A DNA stretch of 26,594 bases, from positions 1 through 26,594 of the forward strand of contig URSG01000012.1 in NCBI GenBank assembly GCA_900550565.1. The letters run 5' to 3'. Below are positions 14,838 to 23,354 of this stretch, piece after piece. The DNA is from an uncultured Rickettsiales bacterium (lineage in GTDB: Bacteria > Pseudomonadota > Alphaproteobacteria > Rs-D84). The notes below the pieces were generated by a model. The model searched no databases, was not told the DNA's origin, and worked only from the letters and a program-made list of their open reading frames with translations. Every line of letters begins with the position of its first letter. Within the stretch, counting starts at the first letter, position 1. The translations under genes were made by a program, and so were the position numbers.

Positions 14838-15896
14838 TTAAATGGTGTCAAAACTGGTAATAAATGTGGCCGCGGCCGCGATTATTATCAACTGGGGCGC
14901 GACAATCGCCAATATCGCAGGTAATGCACCGGTTGACCCCAATGCGTTGAACATATTGGTTATAAAATACAGCGCGAAACACGTGACGATACCCAATGCG
15001 AATTTTGTTCCAAAATTATAATTACGGCGTTGGCGCGTCTGGGAAAATGCGACGCCCAGTGTCGCCATTGCAACCAACGATAATGGCAAAAACAGCAATG
15101 TCCAAAATTGCACCAAATGCCCACGCACAGGCGCGCCGATTGAATCCATTTTGCGTATAAATGACGGCAGTTGCCAAAATGAAATCTGGTCTGGTTGCAG
15201 ATAGCGGTCCAGAACCGTGCGTGGCGTCAGGCGTGTTGCCACCGACCAATCACGCTTTTTCTCAATCCCATTGGCGTCCCATACGCGTGCAGATTTTGCA
15301 GACATTCCGTCGTCGTCCAGGGTGACGGTTTTGGCCTCTATCCGGGTGGTCAATTTAAATGACGCGTTCTGGATATAAATCGTCGCATTTTCAAAATCTA
15401 ATGCGTTGCCAGATTTATGCATTGTTTTCGCGTTCATCGTGATGTATCCGTTATCTGATGATTCGCGCAACCAGATTGCACCATCAATCAATTTCAGGTG
15501 GTCTGATGTAATGTTTTGATTGCTCAGTTCAACCGAGTATGGATTTATAACAGTTGTGGCAAACACACCAATCAATGTCGCGCCAACCAAGAACGGACGT
15601 GCCGTTTGATATGGTGACAGGCCTGCGCTGGATACAATAACACTTTCGCTGGATTTAGTCAGGTTATATGACGCCAGCAATGTTCCCATAAATACCGCCA
15701 GGGGCAAAAACAGTGGCACGTATTCCAACAATCGCACCCACGATTCCGCCATCGCGGCCATCGCCGTCGGATTTGACGGCAGACGTTCTACGAATGTGAC
15801 GGCGAAAATAATTCCGCACACAACCAGCATAACAAGCCCGACGCCAGAAAAAAATCGGCGCATCAGGAATTTTGTCAAAATAGCAGTTCTTAACAT
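14838..15896 (-). CDS. lptG: LPS export permease LptG
   Basis: An inner-membrane permease that with LptF and the ATPase LptB extracts lipopolysaccharide from the inner membrane and hands it to LptC and LptA. The 352 residues are typical. It has an N-terminal amphipathic start (TAILTKFLMRRFF), three helices with the family segment YVPLFLPLAVFMGTLLASYNLTKSSE, and a periplasmic beta-jellyroll (about residues 120-260). Three C-terminal helices follow, ending in FNALGSTGALPAILAIVAPQ. The LptF/LptG pair share this fold. The LptG call rests on the YFITNMFNALGSTGALP-like end and is moderately sure. It is first in the operon, and its promoter puts the transcript start only about 3 bases from the ATG. 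Confidence 0.88.
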   Translation of the reverse strand: MLRTAILTKFLMRRFFSGVGLVMLVVCGIIFAVTFVERLPSNPTAMAAMAESWVRLLEYVPLFLPLAVFMGTLLASYNLTKSSESVIVSSAGLSPYQTARPFLVGATLIGVFATTVINPYSVELSNQNITSDHLKLIDGAIWLRESSDNGYITMNAKTMHKSGNALDFENATIYIQNASFKLTTRIEAKTVTLDDDGMSAKSARVWDANGIEKKRDWSVATRLTPRTVLDRYLQPDQISFWQLPSFIRKMDSIGAPVRGHLVQFWTLLFLPLSLVAMATLGVAFSQTRQRRNYNFGTKFALGIVTCFALYFITNMFNALGSTGALPAILAIVAPQLIIIAAAATFITSFDTI

Positions 15897-15905
15897 AACC
15901 TGAAA

Positions 15906-15934
15906 ATTATAGCCTGTTGATTTGATAATTGCAA
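15906..15934 (-). promoter_or_regulatory. Sigma70 promoter of the lptG-xerD operon
   Basis: On the reverse strand: -35 TTGCAA (15934-15929), a 17-base spacer and a perfect -10 TATAAT (15911-15906). The expected transcription start, near 15899, is about 3 bases before the lptG ATG, so the message would be practically leaderless. The -35 hexamer is the same six bases used by the greA promoter on the other strand. Confidence 0.6.
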
Positions 15935-15956
15935 AATTAAAATGAAAGCGTATAAT
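15929..15956 (+). promoter_or_regulatory. Sigma70 promoter of greA
   Basis: The -35 TTGCAA (15929-15934), a 16-base spacer and a perfect -10 TATAAT (15951-15956) give a leader of about 30 bases carrying AAGGA before the greA ATG. TTGCAA is its own complement and doubles as the -35 of the divergent lptG promoter. Confidence 0.6.
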
Positions 15957-15993
15957 TTCGGATATTATTACATACAGTCAAGGAACAACTAAG

Positions 15994-16464
15994 ATGGAAA
16001 AAAGACCAATTTCACGCGCTGGGTTTGATGCGCTGTTAAAAGAACTGAAAGATTTAAAAGAAGTGCAAAGACCGGAAATATTAAAAACGGTTCAATGGGC
16101 GCGTTCGCTGGGGGATTTATCTGAAAACGCAGATTACAGCGCGGCCAAGGAAAAACAACGCCAGATTGACAAGCGTATTCAATTCATAGAAGGGGTAATT
16201 GAAAACGCTGCGATTATTGATATTGATTCTTTGTCGGGCAATCGCGTTGTGTTTGGTGCGCGTGTTGTCGCCGAAGACGAAGATGGCAATCGTATGCAAT
16301 GCCGGATTTTGTCAGATATTGAATCTGATGGTCGCCAGGTTATTTCGTGTACATCGCCGGTTGGACGCGCGATGATTGGGCGGTGCGTTGGCGATACGTG
16401 CGTTGTTAAATTGCCGTCTGGTGAAAAAGAGTACGAGATTTTAGAAGTAAAATTCAAAGAATAA
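15994..16464 (+). CDS. greA: Transcription elongation factor GreA
   Basis: Binds the secondary channel of RNA polymerase and stimulates cleavage of the backtracked transcript, rescuing arrested complexes. The 156-residue length is standard. The N-terminal coiled coil (residues 1-75) carries the acidic tip GDLSENADYSAAKEKQ, whose Asp and Glu place the catalytic metal. The C-terminal FKBP-like domain includes SPVGRAMIGRCVGD and ends EYEILEVKF. The ATG is preceded by AAGGA. mutL starts 8 bases after its stop, so the two are co-transcribed. Confidence 0.97.
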   Translation: MEKRPISRAGFDALLKELKDLKEVQRPEILKTVQWARSLGDLSENADYSAAKEKQRQIDKRIQFIEGVIENAAIIDIDSLSGNRVVFGARVVAEDEDGNRMQCRILSDIESDGRQVISCTSPVGRAMIGRCVGDTCVVKLPSGEKEYEILEVKFKE

Positions 16465-16472
16465 TTTTGAAT

Positions 16473-18218
16473 ATGCCTGTTCGTCTGTTGCCTGATTTTT
16501 TAATAAACCAAATCGCCGCCGGCGAGGTGGTTGAACGTCCGGCCAGCGTGGTCAAAGAATTGGTTGAAAATGCGCTGGACGCTGGCGCAGACCAAATTAT
16601 GATTGATGTTGCCGACGGCGGACGGACAATGATTTCTGTTATTGATAATGGTTCGGGTATGGCGCGCGATGACCTGGCGCGATCGGTGCAACGTCACGCG
16701 ACATCAAAATTGCCAGACGATGATTTATTAAATATCAACTTTATGGGATTCCGGGGCGAGGCGTTGCCATCAATCGCATCTGTGTCTGATATGACCATTG
16801 ATACCAGAAATGCCACAGACGTCAATGGGTGGCAACTGAACGCGACAACCGGTGACATCAGGCCGTCTGATTGGGAAACTGGGACGCGAATTCGGGTGTT
16901 GAATTTGTTTGCACGCACGCCGGCGCGTCTGAAATTTTTGCGCGCAGACAGGGCAGAAATGATGTCTGTGCTGGACGTTGTGCGTCGTTTGGCGATGGCA
17001 CGCCCAGACGTTGGGTTTGTGTTAAATAATAAATGGCGTTTCCCGCGCGATCAAGATTTGCGTGACCGTATTGTCGCTGTGATGGGCGATGACGTTGCAG
17101 GGCGTATGATTTCTGTAAACGCGCACAGTGCGACAACGGCCGGATTGGAATTGCACGGATTTATATCAGAACCGACATTACGTCGTGCGTCATCGGTGGA
17201 TCAATATCTGTTTGTAAATGGCCGTCCTGTTCGGGACAAGGTGTTGGTTGGTGCGTTGCGTGCAGCATATATGGACGTGATGCATGCACGTGAATTTCCG
17301 TTGTGCGCGCTGTATCTGACGGTGCCACCGCGCAGTGTGGACGTAAATGTTTCACCTGCCAAGACCGAGGTGCATTTTCTGGAACCGTCGCATATTCGCA
17401 GTTTTATTATTAAAACATTGCGCACAGCATTGGCACAGACGATGAATTCTGCGTCGCCTGTTGATGTGGCCCATCACGCGCCAATGGAATTTGCCAGGGC
17501 AGGTGCGCAGAAAATAAATTTTGGCTTGCCCCAGTCTAATATGCGCGTGTGCGAGCCGAAAACAATGGCCGAATTTTCAGAAATGAACGAAATATTTTCT
17601 GGCCCGGCGCAATCGCACGCAACAGACGCAGCCCCGGCGGTTTCGGCGGATGATATGCCACTGGGGCGCGTAATTGGCCAGATTGGCAATAAATATATCT
17701 TGGCGGCATCTGGTGATAATCTGGTGGTGGTGGACCAACACGCCGCGCACGAACGTATTACGTATGAACGTCTGCGCCTGCGCGCGATAAAGTCCCAGCC
17801 GTTATTGACGCCGATTGTTGTGCATTTGCGTGACGCAGATGTTGTTGCTGTTATGACGATTGCCGATGAAATGCGCGCGTCTGGGTTGCATATTGATGCG
17901 TTTGGCGATGACGCGATTGCGATTTTTGAAAAACCAGCCGATTGGGATTTGAACTGGGGCAATCTGTTTCACGACATCGCAGACGAGGTGCGCGCCAACG
18001 GTCATTCGTCACAATTAAATGAAAAACTGCATCTGAAATTGGCAAATTATGCGTGCCACCACAGTGTGCGCGCCGGACAATGTCTGAGTCTGCAATCCTG
18101 TGACGCATTGCTACGCGAAATAGAACGGACGCAACGTGGTGCGCAATGTAATCACGGGCGACCTGTGTATAAATTTATCCCGATTGCTGATATGGACGCG
18201 TGGTTTGAACGCGTCTAG
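16473..18218 (+). CDS. mutL: DNA mismatch repair protein MutL
   Basis: A GHKL ATPase that links MutS mismatch recognition to strand removal. The 582 residues are typical. The N-terminal ATPase shows QIAAGEVVERP (13-23), the catalytic E29 in KELVENALDAGAD, DNGSGM and GFRGEALPSI. A variable linker follows (about 325-395). The C-terminal dimerisation domain contains DQHA-X2-E-X4-E (D421 to E432), ACHHSVRAGQ and CNHGRP, the metal-binding endonuclease motifs of MutL proteins from bacteria lacking MutH. It is therefore expected to nick DNA itself. The ATG at 16473 is preferred over a TTG at 16467; neither has a strong Shine-Dalgarno, in line with coupling to greA. Confidence 0.97.
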   Translation: MPVRLLPDFLINQIAAGEVVERPASVVKELVENALDAGADQIMIDVADGGRTMISVIDNGSGMARDDLARSVQRHATSKLPDDDLLNINFMGFRGEALPSIASVSDMTIDTRNATDVNGWQLNATTGDIRPSDWETGTRIRVLNLFARTPARLKFLRADRAEMMSVLDVVRRLAMARPDVGFVLNNKWRFPRDQDLRDRIVAVMGDDVAGRMISVNAHSATTAGLELHGFISEPTLRRASSVDQYLFVNGRPVRDKVLVGALRAAYMDVMHAREFPLCALYLTVPPRSVDVNVSPAKTEVHFLEPSHIRSFIIKTLRTALAQTMNSASPVDVAHHAPMEFARAGAQKINFGLPQSNMRVCEPKTMAEFSEMNEIFSGPAQSHATDAAPAVSADDMPLGRVIGQIGNKYILAASGDNLVVVDQHAAHERITYERLRLRAIKSQPLLTPIVVHLRDADVVAVMTIADEMRASGLHIDAFGDDAIAIFEKPADWDLNWGNLFHDIADEVRANGHSSQLNEKLHLKLANYACHHSVRAGQCLSLQSCDALLREIERTQRGAQCNHGRPVYKFIPIADMDAWFERV

Positions 18219-18242
18219 GACAGGGCCTGAATCCATTGTTTT

Positions 18243-18273
18243 TTGCCTGGACACTGGGGCTTTTTTTTACTAT
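18243..18273 (+). promoter_or_regulatory. Weak promoter candidate upstream of yajC
   Basis: TTGCCT (18243-18248) and TACTAT (18268-18273) are separated by 19 bases, longer than ideal, in the 94-base gap between mutL and yajC. A run of eight T (18261-18268) follows a weak GC-rich dyad and could instead be the end of the mutL transcript. The sequence allows either reading. Confidence 0.25.
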
Positions 18274-18312
18274 TCTGACACCATAAAATAACAAGTGCCA
18301 AGGAGAAATATC

Positions 18313-18621
18313 ATGGAAGAAACCACAGTTGTTGTTCAAGAAGGTGCAAATGCAGCACAGAGTGCGACCGGTAATTGGTGGGGAATGTTGTTGTATTGCA
18401 TTGTTGTGTTTGGAATCATCTATTTGTTTATGGTGCGTCCGAACAAGCGTCGTATGGCAGAATATCAGAAAATGCTGGATTCATTAAAGGTTGGCAATCG
18501 CGTAATGGCGGCCGGTATTTACGGAACGATTAAAAAAATTGGCGATAAAACCATTGAATTGGAAGTGGCCAAGGGTGTCGTTATTGAAGTGAATAAAAAC
18601 GCTGTGGCCAGCGTTGAATAA
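18313..18621 (+). CDS. yajC: Sec translocon accessory protein YajC
   Basis: A small inner-membrane subunit of the SecDF-YajC complex that assists SecYEG protein export. It has 102 residues with one transmembrane helix (WWGMLLYCIVVFGIIYLFMV, about 22-41). This is followed by the family hallmark RPNKRRMAEYQKMLDSLKVGNRV and a small cytoplasmic beta domain (GIYGTIKKIGDKTIELEVAKGV). The ATG at 18313 is fixed by an excellent AAGGAG site eight bases upstream; an in-frame earlier start at 18295 would lie upstream of that site. secD follows after 18 bases, the usual order. Confidence 0.97.
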   Translation: MEETTVVVQEGANAAQSATGNWWGMLLYCIVVFGIIYLFMVRPNKRRMAEYQKMLDSLKVGNRVMAAGIYGTIKKIGDKTIELEVAKGVVIEVNKNAVASVE

Positions 18622-18639
18622 TGTATAAAGGGTAATCAG

Positions 18640-20199
18640 ATGTTTAAAAAACTGGCGATAATTTTTGTTGCGGTGTTTGGTGTGTTGCTGGCGGTGCCGA
18701 CAATGTCGCCAAAATTAGCGCCGTATTTTCCGTCTTGGATTAAACCAATCCCGTTGGGGTTGGACTTAAAGGGTGGCGCCCAATTATTATTAGAGGTTGA
18801 TACCACAACCATGTTCCAAGAAAAGGCGGCACAATTATATGACGAAACACGTTCTGCGCTGATTGACCGCGACAAGGGCGTTATTCGTTTTTCTAATTTG
18901 CGTAATGCCGATGGCGTTGTGTCGTTGGTTGTTCGCGAAGATGCTGATGTATCCCGTGCCAAGGGCCGGTTAAAGAGTGCGCTGGGCAATACGGTTGATA
19001 TTGAATCGTCGGGTCGGACGATTACGCTGTCGTATTCTGAAAAACAGAAAAACGAAATGACCCAAGATGCGTTGGCGCGCAGTATTGAAATTGTTCGTCG
19101 TCGTATTGATGCGCTGGGGACCAAGGAACCGTCTATTCAGTCCCAGGGTGGAAAGTATATCTTGATTCAGTTGCCGGGTGTTGACAACCCAGAACACATC
19201 AAGGGGCTGATTGGTCAGACGGCCAAGATGACGTTCCATTTGGTCAATGAAAATATATCGGCGGAACAAATTGCATCGGGTCGTGCGCCCAGTGGCACGC
19301 AATTCTTGCCTATGATGGACGCGCCAAACCAGTTGGTGCCAGTGTATTCACGTGTGGAGGTATCGGGTGAATCATTAAAAGATTCCCAGGCGGATTTTGA
19401 CCAGAATAATATGCCAGTTGTGACAACCGCGTTTGACGCAACAGGTGCGCGCAAGTTTGCGAAATTGACCACAGAACACGTCAATGAACGCTTTGCGATT
19501 GTTTTGGACGGACGCGTATTATCTGCGCCGACAATTCGTGAACCGATTCCGGGTGGCCGTGGCCAGATTTCGGGCGGATTCACATTGCAAGGGGCCAAGG
19601 ATTTGGCCGTGCTGTTGCGTTCGGGCGCATTGCCAGCACCATTACAAGTCATAGAAGAACGCACGGTTGGTGCGGGTCTGGGCGCAGACGCGATTGAAGC
19701 AGGGCGCGTTGGATCGGCGGTCGGCGTATTGTTCGTAATTCTGTTTATGCTGATTGCGTATCGCGGTTTTGGTTTGATTGCAGACATCGTTTTGATGGTA
19801 AATTTGGCCATGATTATCGGTATATCGGCGTTCTTGGGGGCAACATTGACGTTGCCAGGTATCGCAGGTATCGTGTTGACGCTGGGTATGGCGGTGGACG
19901 CGAATATATTACCGTTTGAACGTATTCGTGATGAAATCCGCGAAGGTGTGCCGTCACTGCGTGCGGTTGAACTGGGATTTCATCGTTCAACAAAAACCGT
20001 TATGGACGGAAACCTGACCAATTTGATTTGCAGTTTGATTCTGTTCCAATTTGGCGCAGGACCAATTCGTGGGTTCGCGGTCACGCTGTCTATTGGTGTG
20101 ATAACAACGTTGTTCACGTGTCTGTTGCTGTCCAAGGTTATGATTGACTGGTACATGGGCGGCAAGAACAAGAAAATCGGTTATGTTAAAAATAAATAA
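18640..20199 (+). CDS. secD: Protein translocase subunit SecD
   Basis: An inner-membrane RND-type protein that uses the proton gradient with SecF to pull exported proteins into the periplasm. It has 519 residues. An N-terminal helix (about 1-23) is followed by the family motif LGLDLKGGAQLLLEVD. The large periplasmic P1 head runs to about residue 350, with LDGRVLSAPTIREPIPGGRGQISGG split over its end. Five C-terminal helices follow, including IVLTLGMAVDANILPFERIRDE, which carries the conserved Asp of the proton path. The ATG is preceded by AAAGGG. It lies 12 bases before secF. Confidence 0.97.
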   Translation: MFKKLAIIFVAVFGVLLAVPTMSPKLAPYFPSWIKPIPLGLDLKGGAQLLLEVDTTTMFQEKAAQLYDETRSALIDRDKGVIRFSNLRNADGVVSLVVREDADVSRAKGRLKSALGNTVDIESSGRTITLSYSEKQKNEMTQDALARSIEIVRRRIDALGTKEPSIQSQGGKYILIQLPGVDNPEHIKGLIGQTAKMTFHLVNENISAEQIASGRAPSGTQFLPMMDAPNQLVPVYSRVEVSGESLKDSQADFDQNNMPVVTTAFDATGARKFAKLTTEHVNERFAIVLDGRVLSAPTIREPIPGGRGQISGGFTLQGAKDLAVLLRSGALPAPLQVIEERTVGAGLGADAIEAGRVGSAVGVLFVILFMLIAYRGFGLIADIVLMVNLAMIIGISAFLGATLTLPGIAGIVLTLGMAVDANILPFERIRDEIREGVPSLRAVELGFHRSTKTVMDGNLTNLICSLILFQFGAGPIRGFAVTLSIGVITTLFTCLLLSKVMIDWYMGGKNKKIGYVKNK

Positions 20200-20211
20200 G
20201 GAATTGATATT

Positions 20212-21075
20212 ATGAAACTGCATTTTATGAAATATCGGAAACTGTCGTACTGGGTTTCTGGGATTTTGGTTGCATTGTCAATTGTGTCGTTGTTGACGCA
20301 TGGATTGAATTACGGCATTGACTTTGCTGGTGGTATATCTATGGAGGTAAAACCCATTGAAGCCAACTATACGATTGACAAGATGCGCAGTGACCTGTCG
20401 GCATTCAGCCCAGAATTGCAATCTGTGGACAATGATTCCATCTTGATTCGCGTTGGCCTGCCCAAGGGGGCAACCGATGCGCAACAAAATACGCGTGTTG
20501 CTGAAATTAAACAGATTCTGGGTGACAAGGTACAATATTCCCAGGTGCAAATCGTTGGACCAAAAATTGGTGGCGAATTGGTGCGTGGCGGTATCTTGGC
20601 GATTCTGGTATCGTTTGTGTTGATGAGTGTGTACATCTGGATTCGTTATCGCGGTGGATATGCGGTTGGTTCATTTGTATCGCTGGTTTTGGACTTTGTT
20701 TTGATGTTTGGATTCTTTTCTGTGACGGGTTTGGAATTTAACCAGACGTCCATTGCGGTTATCTTGATGGGTATTGGTTATTCCATCAATGACAAGGTTG
20801 TGAACTATGACCGTATTGATGAAAACATCAAAAAATATCACAAAATGCCGATGTCGGACCTGATTGACCTGTCGGTGAACGAAATGCTGCACAGAACAGT
20901 TATGACCAGTGTGTCAACAATATTGGCAATGGTCGGTTTGTATTTCTGGGGTGGGGTGATGTTGCAAGAATTTGCGATTGCGATGACATTCTCGGTCGTG
21001 ATGGGAACATTGACCAGTATTTATATTTCAAACGTAATTCTGTATCACTTTAATTTACGCGATACGAAATATTGA
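20212..21075 (+). CDS. secF: Protein translocase subunit SecF
   Basis: The partner of SecD in the SecDF motor. It has 287 residues. An N-terminal helix is followed by YGIDFAGGISMEV (the SecF version of the GIDFxGG motif), a small periplasmic domain, and five helices including GIGYSINDKVVNYDRIDENI. That segment corresponds to the conserved VVFDRIRE block (usually GYSxNDTVVVFDRIRE); here Lys replaces Thr, and FDR is replaced by YDR. The ATG is preceded by AAGGA. Its stop lies 47 bases before the S41-like gene in the same operon. Confidence 0.96.
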   Translation: MKLHFMKYRKLSYWVSGILVALSIVSLLTHGLNYGIDFAGGISMEVKPIEANYTIDKMRSDLSAFSPELQSVDNDSILIRVGLPKGATDAQQNTRVAEIKQILGDKVQYSQVQIVGPKIGGELVRGGILAILVSFVLMSVYIWIRYRGGYAVGSFVSLVLDFVLMFGFFSVTGLEFNQTSIAVILMGIGYSINDKVVNYDRIDENIKKYHKMPMSDLIDLSVNEMLHRTVMTSVSTILAMVGLYFWGGVMLQEFAIAMTFSVVMGTLTSIYISNVILYHFNLRDTKY

Positions 21076-21122
21076 TACATTTCGGCGCGCCGTCAGAACC
21101 AGCGGAGAGTAGGGGGCATAAT

Positions 21123-22637
21123 ATGAAATTAAAAAAAATATTTTTAATGTTGTGTTTTTGTCTGGCGGCGCAGCCTGGGTATTGTGACAGCCTGTTTTTT
21201 GAAGACGAACCGATTCAAGACGGTATTTCTGTTTTTGAAACGTCAAAAACGTTTGCCGATATATATGAAAAACTGGACGGGGTAAAGTGGGGCGGAAAAA
21301 GCATAAATGTCGCGATTGAAAGTTTGGAAAATCTGAATAAAAACGCGCATATTGCCGCCACTGATGAACGCATTGTTTTGGTGTGGGGTGATGATATTAT
21401 CGCAAATTATCCACGCCCCCAGGCCGGTGATTGGAACGGTTTTGGTGAAATAACAACGGCACTGATGTTAAAATTGCGCGCAAACGATTCTGAATTACGT
21501 CGCGCCAGTCCGTCTGAAATGTACCAGATGGTTGTGGACAGTTTAATGCGTGGCATTGACGAACAGGGCCGATATATTTATTCGCGTTCGGCCGAAATTA
21601 CCGAAGATGGCCGAATCTTGACCAGTGTTGGTCTGACTGGGGTGCGGGACGAACGTGGAAATTGGCGCGTTCATGGTGTGTTCAAGGGTGCGCCGGCTGA
21701 TGTTGCCGGAATTCGCGCCGGTGATTTAATTTCTGAAATAAATGGCCAGCCAGTTGCCGATATGTCAGACGAAGATTTGGAATCTGTATTGGCAGGATTT
21801 AATTCTGGCACGTCCAAGGTGCGATTGCTGTCGCCGTCGGGGGCGCGTGATGTTGTGTTGCGTCGTGCGACAATTATTTTGGCCGATGCAGATATTGTGC
21901 ATCGCGCGGCGGCGGATAAAAATTCTGGCGACATTCTGGAAATTGTGGTGCATCGTGTTTCTGGAAATGCGGCCTCTATTGTGAACGAGGCATTGGCAAA
22001 GTATCCAAACATTGGTGGAATCGTATTAGACTTGCGCGCGGCGTCTGGCGATGACGAGGTTGCAGCCGCAAAACTGGCTGGGTTGTTTATTGGGGCGCGT
22101 CCTGTGATGCGTATCCAGGAAACCGCCGCCGAACAGGTAGAGGTTGTCCCGGGTGGCACGGCATTGACCAGTGCGCCAGTTGTCGTTTTAATGTCAAATC
22201 AAACGCGTGGCACGGCCGAGGCACTGGCCGCGGCGTTCTATGAATACGGGCGTGGGGTTCTGGTTGGAACGCCAACGGCCGGTAATGCGCGTATTGCAAC
22301 GCGACTGGAATTAAAAGACGGGGGCGCGTTGGAATTGTTGAATAAATCAATTCAAACTGGCACTGGGCGTGATATTGATGGACGTGGGGTATTCCCGATT
22401 GTGTGTTTGTCTAATATTCGCAGCACGACGCAACAAAACGCGTTTTTTGTAAATGTGTTAAATAATGATTTTGATGCGCGTGATTTTAATCGTGCAGAAA
22501 ATATCAATGTTGATGATGTTCGTCGTGGCTGTCCGGTTATTACCAGTGGCACAGACGAAGATATGGTTGCGGCGGCGGTTTCGGCCAAAATATTGACCGA
22601 TAAAACTGTTTATAACCGATTGATTGCCGAAGAATAA
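21123..22637 (+). CDS. Secreted PDZ/S41-family protein lacking the catalytic dyad
   Basis: A 504-residue protein with a Sec signal peptide (MKLKKIFLMLCFCLAAQPG), an N-terminal helical domain, a PDZ domain (about residues 165-245, with VFKGAPADVAGIRAGDLISEINGQPV) and a C-terminal S41 (CtpA/Tsp) protease fold (about 275-420). In active members the Ser of the SASASE block and a Lys 25 residues later form the dyad. Here these columns read NQTRGTAE and TAGNAR, giving Gly363 and Asn388, so proteolysis by the usual mechanism is unlikely. It probably acts as a periplasmic scaffold or binding protein. The ATG at 21123 has AGTAGGGGG upstream and creates the signal peptide; an in-frame TTG at 21072 would bury it. 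It sits between secF and a PAP2 gene. Confidence 0.87.
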   Translation: MKLKKIFLMLCFCLAAQPGYCDSLFFEDEPIQDGISVFETSKTFADIYEKLDGVKWGGKSINVAIESLENLNKNAHIAATDERIVLVWGDDIIANYPRPQAGDWNGFGEITTALMLKLRANDSELRRASPSEMYQMVVDSLMRGIDEQGRYIYSRSAEITEDGRILTSVGLTGVRDERGNWRVHGVFKGAPADVAGIRAGDLISEINGQPVADMSDEDLESVLAGFNSGTSKVRLLSPSGARDVVLRRATIILADADIVHRAAADKNSGDILEIVVHRVSGNAASIVNEALAKYPNIGGIVLDLRAASGDDEVAAAKLAGLFIGARPVMRIQETAAEQVEVVPGGTALTSAPVVVLMSNQTRGTAEALAAAFYEYGRGVLVGTPTAGNARIATRLELKDGGALELLNKSIQTGTGRDIDGRGVFPIVCLSNIRSTTQQNAFFVNVLNNDFDARDFNRAENINVDDVRRGCPVITSGTDEDMVAAAVSAKILTDKTVYNRLIAEE

Positions 22638-22658
22638 GGATTTTACAAGGGGCGGATA

Positions 22659-23354
22659 ATGTTTTTATCAACAAATAATAAAATTAAATGGAAATTGTTG
22701 GGAATTGCGACGGCGGTTGTTGCAGTGACTGTGGCGTTGGGAATTGCGTGGTTTGATAAACCGCTGTATTTATTTATGCGTCATTTTGACTGTGCGGCGT
22801 GGGGTTGGTTTGATAAAATTTTTGATGCAAAAATGTGGGTTGGTGCATCGTTTGTTTTGATGTGCGCGTTTTATGGCAAAAAGATTGTTCAATCAAAGCC
22901 TTGCTTGGTAAATTCACAAAACAAGTTTAGTATATTCGCATTTTTTCGTGATTTTATAGTAAAAACAAAGAATAGTTATGCGTTTTTTGTATTTTGCTCG
23001 GTCTTGTCGGCGTCAATCCTGGCCAAGGTGTTAAAGGTTCTGATTGGGCGCGCACGTCCGATATTTTTTGAAGCATTAGATATGACGGGATTTTTCCCAT
23101 TTTCGTATGAATGGGCGTTTAATTCAATGCCGTCTGGGCATACGGTTGCGACGTTTGCCGGGTTGGTTATGTTGGGAATGTTGGCACCACGCGCGAAATG
23201 GTTCACGTGGACACTGGCGATTATTGTTGGGGCGTCACGGGTGGCGTATGGCGCGCATTGGCCCACAGATGTTATCTTGGGGGCGTTTATCGGTATGGTA
23301 ATGGCTGATTTTGCCAAGGCAATCTTGAAACGTTATCAAGCGAAATTTGAATAA
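22659..23354 (+). CDS. PAP2-family membrane phosphatase
   Basis: An integral membrane acid phosphatase of 231 residues. All three PAP2 signature motifs are intact: KVLIGRARP (K-X6-RP), PSGH at residues 158-161, and SRVAYGAHWPTD (SR-X5-H-X3-D). About six hydrophobic helices surround them, so the active site should face the periplasm. Family members dephosphorylate undecaprenyl pyrophosphate, phosphatidylglycerol phosphate or lipid A; the sequence does not decide which. A hydrophilic loop rich in Lys and Asn (about 70-105) between helices is unusual. AAGGGGCGG precedes the ATG. It is the last gene of the yajC-sec operon and is followed by a strong terminator. Confidence 0.92.
   Translation: MFLSTNNKIKWKLLGIATAVVAVTVALGIAWFDKPLYLFMRHFDCAAWGWFDKIFDAKMWVGASFVLMCAFYGKKIVQSKPCLVNSQNKFSIFAFFRDFIVKTKNSYAFFVFCSVLSASILAKVLKVLIGRARPIFFEALDMTGFFPFSYEWAFNSMPSGHTVATFAGLVMLGMLAPRAKWFTWTLAIIVGASRVAYGAHWPTDVILGAFIGMVMADFAKAILKRYQAKFE

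Noticed and set aside
21072..21122. N-terminal extension of the S41-like protein from a TTG start
   Set aside because: It would place 17 hydrophilic residues before a clear signal peptide, while the ATG at 21123 has its own strong ribosome binding site.
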